DNA of 64,000 nt from an uncultured Eubacteriales bacterium (GTDB taxonomy: Bacteria; Bacillota; Clostridia; Oscillospirales; Acutalibacteraceae), in NCBI GenBank assembly GCA_934695425.1, contig CAKUVH010000007.1, positions 6,820 to 70,819 of the forward strand, in the 5' to 3' direction. Shown here piece after piece: positions 8,687-16,904 of the stretch. The number at the start of each line of letters is the position of its first letter. The first letter of the stretch is position 1. The notes under the pieces were generated by a model. It did not search any database, had not been told where the DNA came from, and saw nothing but the letters and a program-made list of their open reading frames with translations. The position numbers and the translations under genes are program-made.

Positions 8687-9043
8687 TTACAGCACTTCAC
8701 TGCATTTTTTACAGCTGCGCTTTTTTGAACCATCGTCCATAATTTTATGAGCGATTCTGGTTGGTTTACCGCAATGAGGACAAACTAATTGAACTTTAGA
8801 AGCATACATAGCACCTTCAGTTTTTACAATGCCGCCCTCCTGACCTGCTTTGCGGGGCTTAACGTGCTTAGAAACAACATTAACGCCTTCAACAATCAGC
8901 TTACTTTCTTTTGGGCTGACTGCAACAACTTTTCCTTGTTTTCCGCGGTCTTTACCGCTCAACACTACGACTGTATCTCCGGTTTTAACATGGACGGTAC
9001 CGTTACCGGAACGAGCCGCTTTATTTCTACTTTTTTTAAACAA
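8687..9043 (-). CDS. rplX: 50S ribosomal protein L24
   Basis: Assembly-initiator protein of the large subunit, 118 aa. It has the KOW motif (VKTGDTVVVLSGKDRGKQGK) and a C-terminal zinc ribbon (CPHCGK and CKKC). The frame is open upstream into rplN. An AGGAGGTG ribosome-binding site seven bases before a TTG at 9043 indicates the start, giving an N-terminus MFKKSRNKAARSG. Confidence 0.94.
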   Translation of the reverse strand: MFKKSRNKAARSGNGTVHVKTGDTVVVLSGKDRGKQGKVVAVSPKESKLIVEGVNVVSKHVKPRKAGQEGGIVKTEGAMYASKVQLVCPHCGKPTRIAHKIMDDGSKKRSCKKCSEVL

Positions 9044-9059
9044 CAGTAAACACCTCCTG

Positions 9060-9428
9060 TTAAAGAACTTCCGGAGCAAGACTCAGTATTTTGGTGTATC
9101 CACCTTCACGCAATTCTCTTGCTACAGGTCCAAAAATACGTGTGCCTTTCGGATTTTTATCTTCCTTAATAATTACAGCTGAATTTTCGTCAAAGCTTAT
9201 ATAAGAACCGTCTTCACGACGAGCTTTATCTACTGTACGAACAACAACCGCTTTAACTACGTCGCCTTTTTTGACAACGCCACCGGGTGATGCTTTTTTT
9301 ACGGAAGCAACTATAACATCACCGATTCCGGCATATTTTCTACCGGTGCCACCAAGAACTCTTATACACATAATTTCTTTAGCACCTGTATTATCGCCTA
9401 CTTTTAAACGAGTTTGAGGCTGTACCAC
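9060..9428 (-). CDS. rplN: 50S ribosomal protein L14
   Basis: Large-subunit protein at the intersubunit bridge, 122 aa. It starts VQPQTRLKVGDNTGAKEIMC from a GTG preceded by AGGAGG. Ends with the conserved FGPVARELREGGYTKILSLAPEVL region. The rplX ribosome-binding site overlaps its 3' end. Confidence 0.98.
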   Translation of the reverse strand: MVQPQTRLKVGDNTGAKEIMCIRVLGGTGRKYAGIGDVIVASVKKASPGGVVKKGDVVKAVVVRTVDKARREDGSYISFDENSAVIIKEDKNPKGTRIFGPVARELREGGYTKILSLAPEVL

Positions 9429-9476
9429 AGTTATCCTTCCTCCTAACCGGTTAAGTATTTTTTAATTAACCTTAAA

Positions 9477-9734
9477 TTATTTAGCTTTTTCTACGATATT
9501 AACAAGTCTCCATCTTTTGTCTTTAGAAAGAGGTCTTGTTTCCATTACTCTGACTTTATCGCCGATTTTACATTCGTTATTTTCGTCATGAGCTTTAAGT
9601 CTTTGTGTATGTTTTACAGTTTTATTATAAAGTGGATGTTTAACAATATCTTCTACAGCAACAACAATAGTTTTGTCCATTTTGTCACTTACAACATTAC
9701 CAACTTTCACTTTTCTCATATTTCTTTCGCTCAA
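9477..9734 (-). CDS. rpsQ: 30S ribosomal protein S17
   Basis: Primary 16S rRNA-binding OB-fold protein, 85 aa. Core signature is VGNVVSDKMDKTIVVAVE and KHPLYNKTVKHT. A longer frame begins at an ATG 18 nt upstream, but AGGAGGG lies six bases before a TTG at 9734, so that start (SERNMRKVKVG) is preferred. Confidence 0.93.
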   Translation of the reverse strand: MSERNMRKVKVGNVVSDKMDKTIVVAVEDIVKHPLYNKTVKHTQRLKAHDENNECKIGDKVRVMETRPLSKDKRWRLVNIVEKAK

Positions 9735-9751
9735 AGTGTACCCTCCTTCCA

Positions 9752-9958
9752 CTATGCCTTAGAAGCTTCGCTAATTTCTTTTTCGCGAATAACAGTTTGA
9801 ACTCTCGCAATATCTTTTTTAACTGCGCGAATACGCATTGGATTTTCGAGCTGATTTATAGCGAGCTGAAATCTAAGATTAAAAAGTTCGGATTTAAGGT
9901 CTTTAAGTTTAGTGTTTAAATCATTTGCACTTAAAGTTTTGATTTCTGAAATCTTCAT
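9752..9958 (-). CDS. rpmC: 50S ribosomal protein L29
   Basis: Small helical large-subunit protein near the polypeptide exit, 68 aa. It has the typical helix LKDLKSELFNLRFQLAINQL followed by NPMRIRAVKKDIARVQTV. Its start overlaps the rplP stop by one base. Confidence 0.97.
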   Translation of the reverse strand: MKISEIKTLSANDLNTKLKDLKSELFNLRFQLAINQLENPMRIRAVKKDIARVQTVIREKEISEASKA

Positions 9959-10383
9959 TACACCTCACCATCCGTTTCCTGCTTTTTTACAAATTTGCAT
10001 TTAATCGGTAATTTGTTCGCTGCCAAGCGCATAGCTTCTCTTGCGACGTCTTCAGGTACATCACCGATTTCAAACATAATTCTTTGCGGTTTTACTACTG
10101 ATACCCAAAATTCCGGTGAACCTTTACCTTTACCCATACGAGTTTCGGCAGGTTTTTTAGTAACCGGTTTATCCGGGAATATTTTTATCCAAACTTTTCC
10201 TGCTCTTTTGCAGAATCTTGTCATAGCAACACGGGCTGCTTCGATTTGATTCGAAGTTATCCAAGCGGGCTCTAAAGCTTGAAGGCCAAAATCTCCGTGA
10301 GAAACTTTACTTCCTCTTATTGCACGACCTGTCATTCTTCCACGATGAACTTTTCTGTACTTAGTTCTTTTTGGCAACAGCAT
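9958..10383 (-). CDS. rplP: 50S ribosomal protein L16
   Basis: Large-subunit protein that helps organise the A-site region, 141 aa, starting MLLPKRTKYRKVHRGRM. Signature stretches WIKIFPDKPVTKKPAETRMG and KGKGSPEFWVSVVKPQRI are present. The frame extends nine codons upstream, but AAAGGGGG sits eight bases before the ATG at 10383. The gene overlaps the end of rpsC by 23 nt. Confidence 0.96.
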   Translation of the reverse strand: MLLPKRTKYRKVHRGRMTGRAIRGSKVSHGDFGLQALEPAWITSNQIEAARVAMTRFCKRAGKVWIKIFPDKPVTKKPAETRMGKGKGSPEFWVSVVKPQRIMFEIGDVPEDVAREAMRLAANKLPIKCKFVKKQETDGEV

Positions 10384-11050
10384 CTTTATGGCCCCCTTTC
10401 GCATTTTCAACTTTAGCAGCGTTTGCTAAAACTTCACCTTTATAAATCCAAACTTTTACACCGATGATACCATAAGTTGTTGCAGCTTCTGCAAAACCGT
10501 AATCGATGTTAGCTCTGATAGTCTGAAGCGGAATAGTTCCTTCATGATAATGTTCGGTTCTGGCTATTTCTGCTCCGCCAAGTCTACCGGAAACTTGAGT
10601 CTTAATGCCCTTAGCACCAGCTTTCATAGAGCGTCCCATAGCTTGTTTAAGAGCACGTCTGAACGAAACTCTCTTTTCAAGCTGAGCTGCTATATTTTCA
10701 GCTACTAATTTAGCATTAACGTCTGAATTTTTAACTTCAACAATATTAATAACTACAGGTTTCTTTATTAATTTTTCACAAAAAACTTTAAGTTTTTCGA
10801 TTTCTGCTCCGCCTTTACCGATGACTATGCCAGGCTTTGCACAATGAATATGAAGACGAACTTTTGAGTTGTCTCTTTCGATTTCTATTTTAGGAACTCC
10901 TGCTGCTTTGAGTTTCTTTGTAAGAACTTTACGAATTTTATAGTCTTCTATAAGTGCGTCCGCAAAATCTTTTTTCTTAACAAACCAACGTGAATCCCAA
11001 TTGTTAATTATTCCTACACGAAAGCCGTGTGGATTTACTTTTTGCCCCAT
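10361..11050 (-). CDS. rpsC: 30S ribosomal protein S3
   Basis: Lines the mRNA entry tunnel of the small subunit, 229 aa. It contains the KH domain (KPGIVIGKGGAEIEKLK), the RRALKQAMGRSMKAGAKGIK segment and the GRLGGAEIARTE motif. Standard place between rplV and rplP. Confidence 0.98.
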   Translation of the reverse strand: MGQKVNPHGFRVGIINNWDSRWFVKKKDFADALIEDYKIRKVLTKKLKAAGVPKIEIERDNSKVRLHIHCAKPGIVIGKGGAEIEKLKVFCEKLIKKPVVINIVEVKNSDVNAKLVAENIAAQLEKRVSFRRALKQAMGRSMKAGAKGIKTQVSGRLGGAEIARTEHYHEGTIPLQTIRANIDYGFAEAATTYGIIGVKVWIYKGEVLANAAKVENAKGGHKDAVAKKN

Positions 11051-11068
11051 AGTTAACCCCCTTTTCCA

Positions 11069-11404
11069 CTAATTTTTTTCTTCTAAAACTATAGTAACAT
11101 GAGAGCTTCTTTTTTCGATTCTGTATGCTCTGCCCTTAGACATAGGTCTGATTCTTTTGAGAATAGGACCGGGACATACAAAACATTTAGAAACATAAAG
11201 ACGAGATGCGTCCATTTGATAATTATTAACCGCATTAGCCATAGCTGATTTAAGCAATTTTTCAAGATACTCACAAGCTGATTTTGGAGTATTTTTAAGA
11301 ACTGCCATAGCGTACTCGACAGGTTTATTTCTGATTAAATCAAGAACAATAGAAACCTTACGTGGCGAAATGCGAGCGTATCTTAAATGAGCTTTTGCTT
11401 CCAT
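11069..11404 (-). CDS. rplV: 50S ribosomal protein L22
   Basis: Lines the nascent peptide exit tunnel, 111 aa. The N-terminus AKAHLRYARISPRKVSIVLD and the C-terminal RIRPMSKGRAYRIEKRSSHV beta-hairpin region are diagnostic. Confidence 0.98.
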   Translation of the reverse strand: MEAKAHLRYARISPRKVSIVLDLIRNKPVEYAMAVLKNTPKSACEYLEKLLKSAMANAVNNYQMDASRLYVSKCFVCPGPILKRIRPMSKGRAYRIEKRSSHVTIVLEEKN

Positions 11405-11425
11405 GATTACAACTCCTTCCGCAGG

Positions 11426-11704
11426 TTATTTTTTACCCGTTGTTTTTGATCCGGCATGACCTTTAAATGTTCTTGTTGGCGCAAATTCACCAAGTTTATG
11501 TCCAACCATATCTTCCGTGACATATACAGGAACGTGTTTACGTCCATCGTGAACAGCAAACGTATGTCCTACAAATTCAGGGAAAATTGTTGAAGATCTA
11601 CTCCAAGTTTTAAGTACTTTCTTTTCACCGGCTTTGTTGAGATTTTCTACTTTTTGAAATAATGAAGCCTCAACAAAAGGTGCTTTTTTCAAACTTCTAC
11701 TCAA
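11426..11704 (-). CDS. rpsS: 30S ribosomal protein S19
   Basis: Small-subunit head protein, 92 aa, starting MSRSLKKAPFVEASL. The conserved WSRSSTIFPEFVGHTFAVHD and GHKLGEFAPTRTFKGHAG stretches are intact. Confidence 0.98.
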   Translation of the reverse strand: MSRSLKKAPFVEASLFQKVENLNKAGEKKVLKTWSRSSTIFPEFVGHTFAVHDGRKHVPVYVTEDMVGHKLGEFAPTRTFKGHAGSKTTGKK

Positions 11705-11725
11705 TGCAATGCACTCCTTTCCCTA

Positions 11726-12559
11726 TTATTTGCTGTTTCTACGTTTAACAATAAATTTATTTGAAGCCTTCTTCTTAGATCTTGTTTTGTATCCAAGAGC
11801 AGGTTTACCCCAAGGTGTTGTGGGTCCGGGACGTCCAACCGGTGACTTACCTTCACCACCGCCGTGCGGGTGATCACATGGGTTCATAACAGAACCGCGA
11901 ACTGTTGGTCTCCAGCCCATGTTGCGTTTACGACCGGCTTTACCGATTTTAACATTTTCATGGTCTATATTTCCAACTTGACCGATTGTTGCCATACATT
12001 CTGCGCGAACATTTCTTAATTCTCCTGAAGGAAGTCTAAGAAGTGCCATACCGTTTTCTTTAGCCATAAGTTGAGCCATATTTCCTGCTGCTCTTGCTAA
12101 TTGAGCGCCTTTTCCAGGATAAAGTTCAACATTATGAATGAAAGTACCAACAGGGATATTTACCAGCGGAAGTGCGTTACCTGTCTTTATGTCAGCTGAA
12201 GGGCTGGCCATAATTTCTTGTCCGACTGTCAATCCGTGAGGAGCTGTAATGTATCTTTTTTCGCCGTCTTCGTACTGAATGAGTGCGATATGAGAGGAAC
12301 GGTTTGGATCGTATTCAAGAGAAATAACTTTTCCGGGAACATCAAATTTTTGACGTTTAAAATCGATAATACGATATTTTCTGCGATTTCCGCCGCCTCT
12401 GTGACGAACTGTTATACGTCCGTAGCTGTTGCGTCCGGCCTTTTTATTTAAAGAACGAAGCAAACTTCTTTCAGGACCGTTTTTTGATAATTCTGAATAA
12501 TCGGTTACCGACATATTTCTTCTTGAAGGGGTGGTCGGTTTATAATTTTTAATTGCCAA
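11726..12559 (-). CDS. rplB: 50S ribosomal protein L2
   Basis: Largest conserved 23S rRNA-binding protein and part of the peptidyl-transferase surroundings, 277 aa. It has the RNA-binding OB/SH3 core and the signature GWRPTVRGSVMNPCDHPHGG near residues 215-235. Translation starts at TTG 12559 with GGAGAG eight bases upstream. Confidence 0.98.
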   Translation of the reverse strand: MAIKNYKPTTPSRRNMSVTDYSELSKNGPERSLLRSLNKKAGRNSYGRITVRHRGGGNRRKYRIIDFKRQKFDVPGKVISLEYDPNRSSHIALIQYEDGEKRYITAPHGLTVGQEIMASPSADIKTGNALPLVNIPVGTFIHNVELYPGKGAQLARAAGNMAQLMAKENGMALLRLPSGELRNVRAECMATIGQVGNIDHENVKIGKAGRKRNMGWRPTVRGSVMNPCDHPHGGGEGKSPVGRPGPTTPWGKPALGYKTRSKKKASNKFIVKRRNSK

Positions 12560-12618
12560 TTAATTCACTCTCCTTAAATTTTAAGCTTTGCGGAGGCTGA
12601 CTCCTCCTTACACTGCTT

Positions 12619-12807
12619 TTAATGTTTCGAAAAATAATTAATAATACTGATAATATTGAGTATTATGATTATAAGATTCAGTATCAATAGAAAAAGATTA
12701 TATCCGGGAGCGCCAAACCAGTAATATTTCAAATTATTGTAGGAAATAACAATCAAAATAACCGATAAAACCACATCAACCAAAAACGAATAACTCATCA
12801 TTTTCAT
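12619..12807 (-). CDS. Small two-helix membrane protein inserted in the S10 operon
   Basis: I do not recognise this 62-aa protein. It starts MKMMSYSFLVDVVLSVILI and has two hydrophobic stretches: residues about 6-23 and, after NLKYYWFGAPG, residues about 37-57. It ends in a short basic tail (NYFSKH). AAAGGA lies eight bases before the ATG at 12807; the frame also opens at a TTG at 12825. It lies between rplW and rplB, which are normally adjacent, on the same strand and with no promoter visible, so it should be co-transcribed with the ribosomal genes. A recent insertion or lineage-specific gene is the simplest reading. Confidence 0.7.
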   Translation of the reverse strand: MKMMSYSFLVDVVLSVILIVISYNNLKYYWFGAPGYNLFLLILNLIIIILNIISIINYFSKH

Positions 12808-12852
12808 TTGATAATTTCCTTTCAAATATCCTTTTCGATTTTAAAATATCTA

Positions 12853-13143
12853 CTAAACCATACCCTCAAAGAATTCGATAGATTTGCTGTCGGGAGTTAA
12901 AGTAACGTAAGCCTTTTTCCAAGATGGAGTGTATCCTCCGAATCTTCCTTGGCGACGGAATTTACCTCTAACTTTCAAAGTGTTTACTTTTAAAACTTTT
13001 ACTTTGAAAATTTCTTCAACAGCTTTAGCGATTTCTATTTTTCCGGCATTTTTTGCTACTTTGAAGGTGTATTTTTTATTAGGCATTCCAAGCATTGTTT
13101 TTTCTGTAACGATAGGACGAATTATAACGTCATGTGCCAACAT
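12853..13143 (-). CDS. rplW: 50S ribosomal protein L23
   Basis: Exit-tunnel protein and docking site for trigger factor and SRP, 96 aa. Conserved N-terminus HDVIIRPIVTEKTMLGM and the extended loop RRQGRFGGYTPSWKKAYVTL. Its start codon overlaps the rplD stop (TAATG). Confidence 0.97.
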   Translation of the reverse strand: MLAHDVIIRPIVTEKTMLGMPNKKYTFKVAKNAGKIEIAKAVEEIFKVKVLKVNTLKVRGKFRRQGRFGGYTPSWKKAYVTLTPDSKSIEFFEGMV

Positions 13144-13766
13144 TATGCATACACCTCCTCAATTTTGCTGATTGCGCTCTTAACGATAACGAGTTTGCGA
13201 GCGTTTAAAATGTCATATACATTTAAAGTGTTTACTTGAGAAGTTTTTACTCCCGGAATGTTTCTTGAAGATTTGATGATTTTATCTTCGATTTCAGGTA
13301 AAACTACCAAAGATTTGCCATTTGCTCCGATTGCATCCAAAACATTAACCATAGATTTGGTTTTGTATTCCGGCATTTCAAGAGAGTCTAAAACGATAAT
13401 TCCGTTATCTAAAACTTTGCTCGAAAAAGCGGATTTCATAGCTAAACGCTTAACTTTTTTATTAACAACATAACTATAATCACGTGGCTTTGGAGCAAAA
13501 ACTATACCACCATGTCTCCATTGAGGTGATCTTATAGAACCTTGTCTTGCATGGCCGGTTCCTTTTTGTCTCCATGGCTTCTTTCCGCCTCCCGAAACCT
13601 CTGCGCGAGTCAACGCACTTTGTGTTCCTTGGCGTTTATTTGCCAAATGATTTACAACTACATCATGCATAACAGATACGTTGGGTTCTATTCCAAAAAT
13701 AGAATCAGATAATTCAACTGTTCCTACTTCTTTACCTGTCATATCAAGTACTGCTACTTTAGGCAT
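13143..13766 (-). CDS. rplD: 50S ribosomal protein L4
   Basis: Large-subunit protein with a loop reaching into the exit tunnel, 207 aa. The loop signature GGGKKPWRQKGTGHARQGS, followed by IRSPQWRHGG, is clear. GGAGG lies seven bases before the ATG at 13766; a GTG directly before it is a less likely start. Confidence 0.97.
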   Translation of the reverse strand: MPKVAVLDMTGKEVGTVELSDSIFGIEPNVSVMHDVVVNHLANKRQGTQSALTRAEVSGGGKKPWRQKGTGHARQGSIRSPQWRHGGIVFAPKPRDYSYVVNKKVKRLAMKSAFSSKVLDNGIIVLDSLEMPEYKTKSMVNVLDAIGANGKSLVVLPEIEDKIIKSSRNIPGVKTSQVNTLNVYDILNARKLVIVKSAISKIEEVYA

Positions 13767-13782
13767 CACAATTCCTCCTTCC

Positions 13783-14415
13783 TTATGCTTTAACGCTGTC
13801 GCGAATAAGTACTATGCCGCCATTTGGGCCTGGCACTGCACCTTTGATTGCGATTAAATTGTTTTCTGAATCGATCTTAGCAATTTTTAAATTCTGTACT
13901 GTAACTCTTTCAGCGCCAAGATGTCCTGCCATTTTTTTGCCTTTGAATACTCTTGAAGGGTCAGAACATGCCCCGATAGAACCACCTTTACGAACTGTAG
14001 GACCTGTACCGTGAGTTTCTTTAAGTCTTCTAAAATTCCAGCGTTTAATTACACCTGCATATCCTTTACCTTTGCTTGTACCTATAACATCTACTTTTTC
14101 GCCGTTTTCAAAGATATCAGCTTTGATAATATCGCCGACATTGTAAGAAGAAATATCGTCAAAACGACATTCTTTGAGCACTTTTTTAGGTGCTACATCA
14201 GACTTGTCAAAATGTCCTTTCATAGGTTTGTTAACAAGTTTGGGTCTTACGTCCCCGAATCCTATCTGAACAGCGTTATATCCGTCGGTTTCCACTGTCT
14301 TCTTTTGAGAAACAACACATGGACCTGCTTCAACAACTGTTACCGGAATAACTTTGCCGTTTTCGTCAAAGATTTGGGTCATTCCTACTTTTTTACCGAT
14401 AATTGCCTTTTTCAT
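13783..14415 (-). CDS. rplC: 50S ribosomal protein L3
   Basis: Early-assembly protein near the peptidyl-transferase centre, 210 aa. It starts MKKAIIGKKVGMTQIFDENG and contains GTSKGKGYAGVIKRWNFRR and the HLGAERVTVQNLKI region. Confidence 0.98.
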   Translation of the reverse strand: MKKAIIGKKVGMTQIFDENGKVIPVTVVEAGPCVVSQKKTVETDGYNAVQIGFGDVRPKLVNKPMKGHFDKSDVAPKKVLKECRFDDISSYNVGDIIKADIFENGEKVDVIGTSKGKGYAGVIKRWNFRRLKETHGTGPTVRKGGSIGACSDPSRVFKGKKMAGHLGAERVTVQNLKIAKIDSENNLIAIKGAVPGPNGGIVLIRDSVKA

Positions 14416-14489
14416 AAACTTTTTCCTCCTATTTAGGTTATTGGTTAACCCTTTTCAGGCTAACATGACCTCGGCTGCGTGTCCGTTGA

Positions 14490-14801
14490 TTAGAGTTTTA
14501 TCTCTATTTCAACACCTGCAGGGAGCTCAAGATTCATCAGAGAATCAACTGTTTTGTTTGATGGTTTCAAAATGTCGATAAGTCTCTTATGAGTTCTCAT
14601 TTCAAATTGCTCACGGCTGTCTTTGTTAACGTGAACTGAACGGAGAATTGTTACGACTTGCTTTTCAGTTGGTAGCGGCACTGGACCTGATACCTTCGAA
14701 CCCGTTCTTGAAGCAGTTTGAATGATTTTTTGAGATGCTGCATCAACAAGTTTTACATCATAACCCTTGATTCTGATTCTGATTTTTTCTTTGACTGCCA
14801 T
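14490..14801 (-). CDS. rpsJ: 30S ribosomal protein S10
   Basis: First gene of the superoperon, 103 aa. S10 is a small-subunit head protein that also binds NusB in antitermination. It starts MAVKEKIRIRIKGYDVKLVD and contains the conserved SGPVPLPTEKQVVTILRS loop. It is preceded by a long untranslated leader and a strong promoter at 15084-15112. Confidence 0.98.
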   Translation of the reverse strand: MAVKEKIRIRIKGYDVKLVDAASQKIIQTASRTGSKVSGPVPLPTEKQVVTILRSVHVNKDSREQFEMRTHKRLIDILKPSNKTVDSLMNLELPAGVEIEIKL

Positions 14802-15077
14802 TAAATCGCCTCCTTACATTGTTAATGGTGGGCGGCTCTTTTAAATTATCAACTCGCCCGGGTGTTTCACGTTTTCATTAAATAAAAACGGATAAACCAC
14901 ATAGTTTAACCCGGTTAATTTAAAAGTATTTGATTTCAACACAAATTTCATAACACTATGTAATTTAAGTTAAAAAATCTCAGAACTTTCGCCCGGTTTA
15001 AAATCGGACATACTCCACGGAAAAACCGACTATTAGTCGCAACCTCCCGCTTCAACGCATATCATTTGCAGTCGTAC
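14802..15077 (-). promoter_or_regulatory. Long 5' leader of the S10 operon
   Basis: About 275 nt lie between the expected transcription start and the rpsJ start codon, with no convincing reading frame. The transcript would carry GGGAGGTTGCGAC (15040-15052), a short CGACT/AGTCG hairpin just after it, and a CGGTTT/AAACCG pairing spanning about 14994-15031. Such a long structured leader suggests autoregulation or processivity control, but I did not identify a known RNA family with certainty. Confidence 0.45.
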
Positions 15078-15083
15078 CGTTTT

Positions 15084-15112
15084 ATATTACCACATTAATT
15101 AGTAAAAATCAA
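15084..15112 (-). promoter_or_regulatory. Promoter of the ribosomal superoperon
   Basis: On the minus strand TTGATT (15112-15107), a 17-nt spacer and TAATAT (15089-15084) form a good sigma-A type promoter facing rpsJ. Confidence 0.8.
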
Positions 15113-15132
15113 GACTTTTTCTGAATTTTTAG

Positions 15133-15170
15133 CAATAAAAATAGCAGCTGCTTTAACGCAACCGCTATTT
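15133..15170 (-). terminator. Intrinsic terminator after tlc
   Basis: Minus-strand hairpin of about 13 bp (AAATAGCGGTTGC paired with GCAGCTGCTATTT, loop GTTAAA), followed by a T-rich run. It separates the translocase gene from the S10 promoter. Confidence 0.85.
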
Positions 15171-15194
15171 ATACTCGACTTTAAATTATTAAGC

Positions 15195-16706
15195 TTATTT
15201 TTCTTCGCTTTGTTCAGCAACTTTAGCTTCGTATTTTTTGCTAAGACCAAAGACAGAACCAATCCACCCTGTAACTGTAATACCTAAAAGTATAACGATT
15301 GCAACTAAGTGGTCTGTAATATGGGAGCCTGCAACTATAACGTTTGTCATTAAGCTTTGAATTAAAGAAGCACCTGCTTTACCCGCACGTCCTCCAACAA
15401 CTTCAACCGCTGCCTGACCTTTAGTTCTTGTTTCATTATCAAGAGGTACATATGCCATGTTCTTTGTCGCATCGAACAAGCAATACTTAAAGCTCTTGGA
15501 TAAAGAATCCTGAATAAGACCGAACCAAACTGCAAGAACTATAAAATTCATGCCTAAAATAGTTGGTGAAACATAATTGCCGTAAAGAACTATCATGAAG
15601 AATAAACCGCCAAAAACTGCTACAATCAACGCCGGAATAAGTGCGCCTGTTCTCCATTTAGTTTTTCTAAGTATGTTTTGACCTACAAACGAAGCGATTA
15701 TAGTTAAAATACCTGTTAACATCGAAAGATTTGCCATCATTTCTGCATATTGAACCGGATCTGGGAAATAAATTTTCATATATTTTTTCCAAACAATTTC
15801 GCTGAAGTTAATTGCTACACCATAACAAATTACGATCGTACAAATCAAAAGCAAATAGCGAGATTTTCCGATCATTTTGATTCCATCCATAATACCAAGT
15901 TTTTCTTTTTTCTTCTTTTCTTTAACTTGGTCAGGATTATAAAGTCTGGGATCTTTAAGAACTACAGCATTTATGTAAGCGTACATACCGATTGTGGCAA
16001 TACCGAACAAAATGCATCCGCCAACAAGAATATAAACATATAAATCATTTGCGCTAAACATTTTAGGAATAATTTTGAGGAGTGTTCCAGAACATACAAC
16101 TCCGATGTTACCTATTATTGCGTAAAGACCAAAGAATCTCTTTACTTCGTTTCTCATTGTGGCTTTATAAGCAAACTGCCAGAAAAGCGATGAAATCGCC
16201 ATTGTGCCCCAAAGTTCAGATATAACATAAAATAAAGTAATTGACCAGTTAGTAAAACACGGAATCAACCAATAGAAAAACGGCGGCCAAGAAGCTTGCA
16301 TAGCTTTCACCGTAGCTTCGCCTGGATGAAGAGCCGAGCGGCATGGGAATAAAACTGTAATAAATAACACATAAAACAGCATAAATGCTGAAACCATTAT
16401 GTAAAATGTCTTTTGAAACCCGAATTTATTAAGCAATGCCGAGTAAACTATAACGAGCAAAAACGCCATAGGCATAACAAACCAACATTTTAACTGGGGA
16501 ACCAACTCCGCGTTTCCGCCAACAGCATAATATTGAACAAGTACGTCTTTCAAATCTCTTACCATTGTGTAAACGAAGAGAATGAAGAACATCAAAAAGC
16601 TCATTGGCAAGAACTTTTTCATTTCGTAGCCGTGTATTGGCCACAAAGCCGATCTGAGTGGGCTAAACTCTTTTTGTGCAGAACCTTTAGGTTGTGCATC
16701 ATTCAT
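15195..16706 (-). CDS. tlc: ATP/ADP translocase (nucleotide transporter)
   Basis: A 503-aa membrane protein with about 11-12 hydrophobic segments and a charged C-terminal tail (KYEAKVAEQSEEK). It matches the bacterial/plastid nucleotide transporter family (TLC). The N-terminal part KKFLPMSFLMFFILFVYTMV followed by RDLKDVLVQYYAVGGNAE is characteristic, as are the ISELWGTMAISSLFWQFA and RNEVKRFFGLYAIIGNIG stretches. Members exchange host ATP for bacterial ADP (or import nucleotides) across the cytoplasmic membrane, mostly in obligate intracellular bacteria. It has its own promoter and terminator. Whether this copy transports ATP/ADP or other nucleotides cannot be read from sequence alone. Confidence 0.93.
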   Translation of the reverse strand: MNDAQPKGSAQKEFSPLRSALWPIHGYEMKKFLPMSFLMFFILFVYTMVRDLKDVLVQYYAVGGNAELVPQLKCWFVMPMAFLLVIVYSALLNKFGFQKTFYIMVSAFMLFYVLFITVLFPCRSALHPGEATVKAMQASWPPFFYWLIPCFTNWSITLFYVISELWGTMAISSLFWQFAYKATMRNEVKRFFGLYAIIGNIGVVCSGTLLKIIPKMFSANDLYVYILVGGCILFGIATIGMYAYINAVVLKDPRLYNPDQVKEKKKKEKLGIMDGIKMIGKSRYLLLICTIVICYGVAINFSEIVWKKYMKIYFPDPVQYAEMMANLSMLTGILTIIASFVGQNILRKTKWRTGALIPALIVAVFGGLFFMIVLYGNYVSPTILGMNFIVLAVWFGLIQDSLSKSFKYCLFDATKNMAYVPLDNETRTKGQAAVEVVGGRAGKAGASLIQSLMTNVIVAGSHITDHLVAIVILLGITVTGWIGSVFGLSKKYEAKVAEQSEEK

Positions 16707-16746
16707 AGATCATCCAATCCTTTCATATAATATTATTTACATATAT

Positions 16747-16775
16747 ATTATAACTGCTCATTTTAAAATTGTAAA
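16747..16775 (-). promoter_or_regulatory. tlc: Promoter of tlc
   Basis: Minus-strand TTTACA (16775-16770), 17-nt spacer and TATAAT (16752-16747). The form closely resembles the promoters of the secreted-protein family at 50-57 kb. Confidence 0.75.
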
Positions 16776-16904
16776 TAACCAAATTTAAATATATTCAATA
16801 AATTTGATTAAAAAAATTAATTTTTTACACTTATTGCCAATTTGAAATTGAAAATTCAATCAATATTAATGTATGCTGCGATTTTGCAAATATATTTCTA
16901 AATT

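Noticed and set aside
8687..9079. Longer L24 start at 9079
   Set aside because: The longer frame lies inside rplN without its own ribosome-binding site, whereas AGGAGGTG precedes the TTG at 9043.
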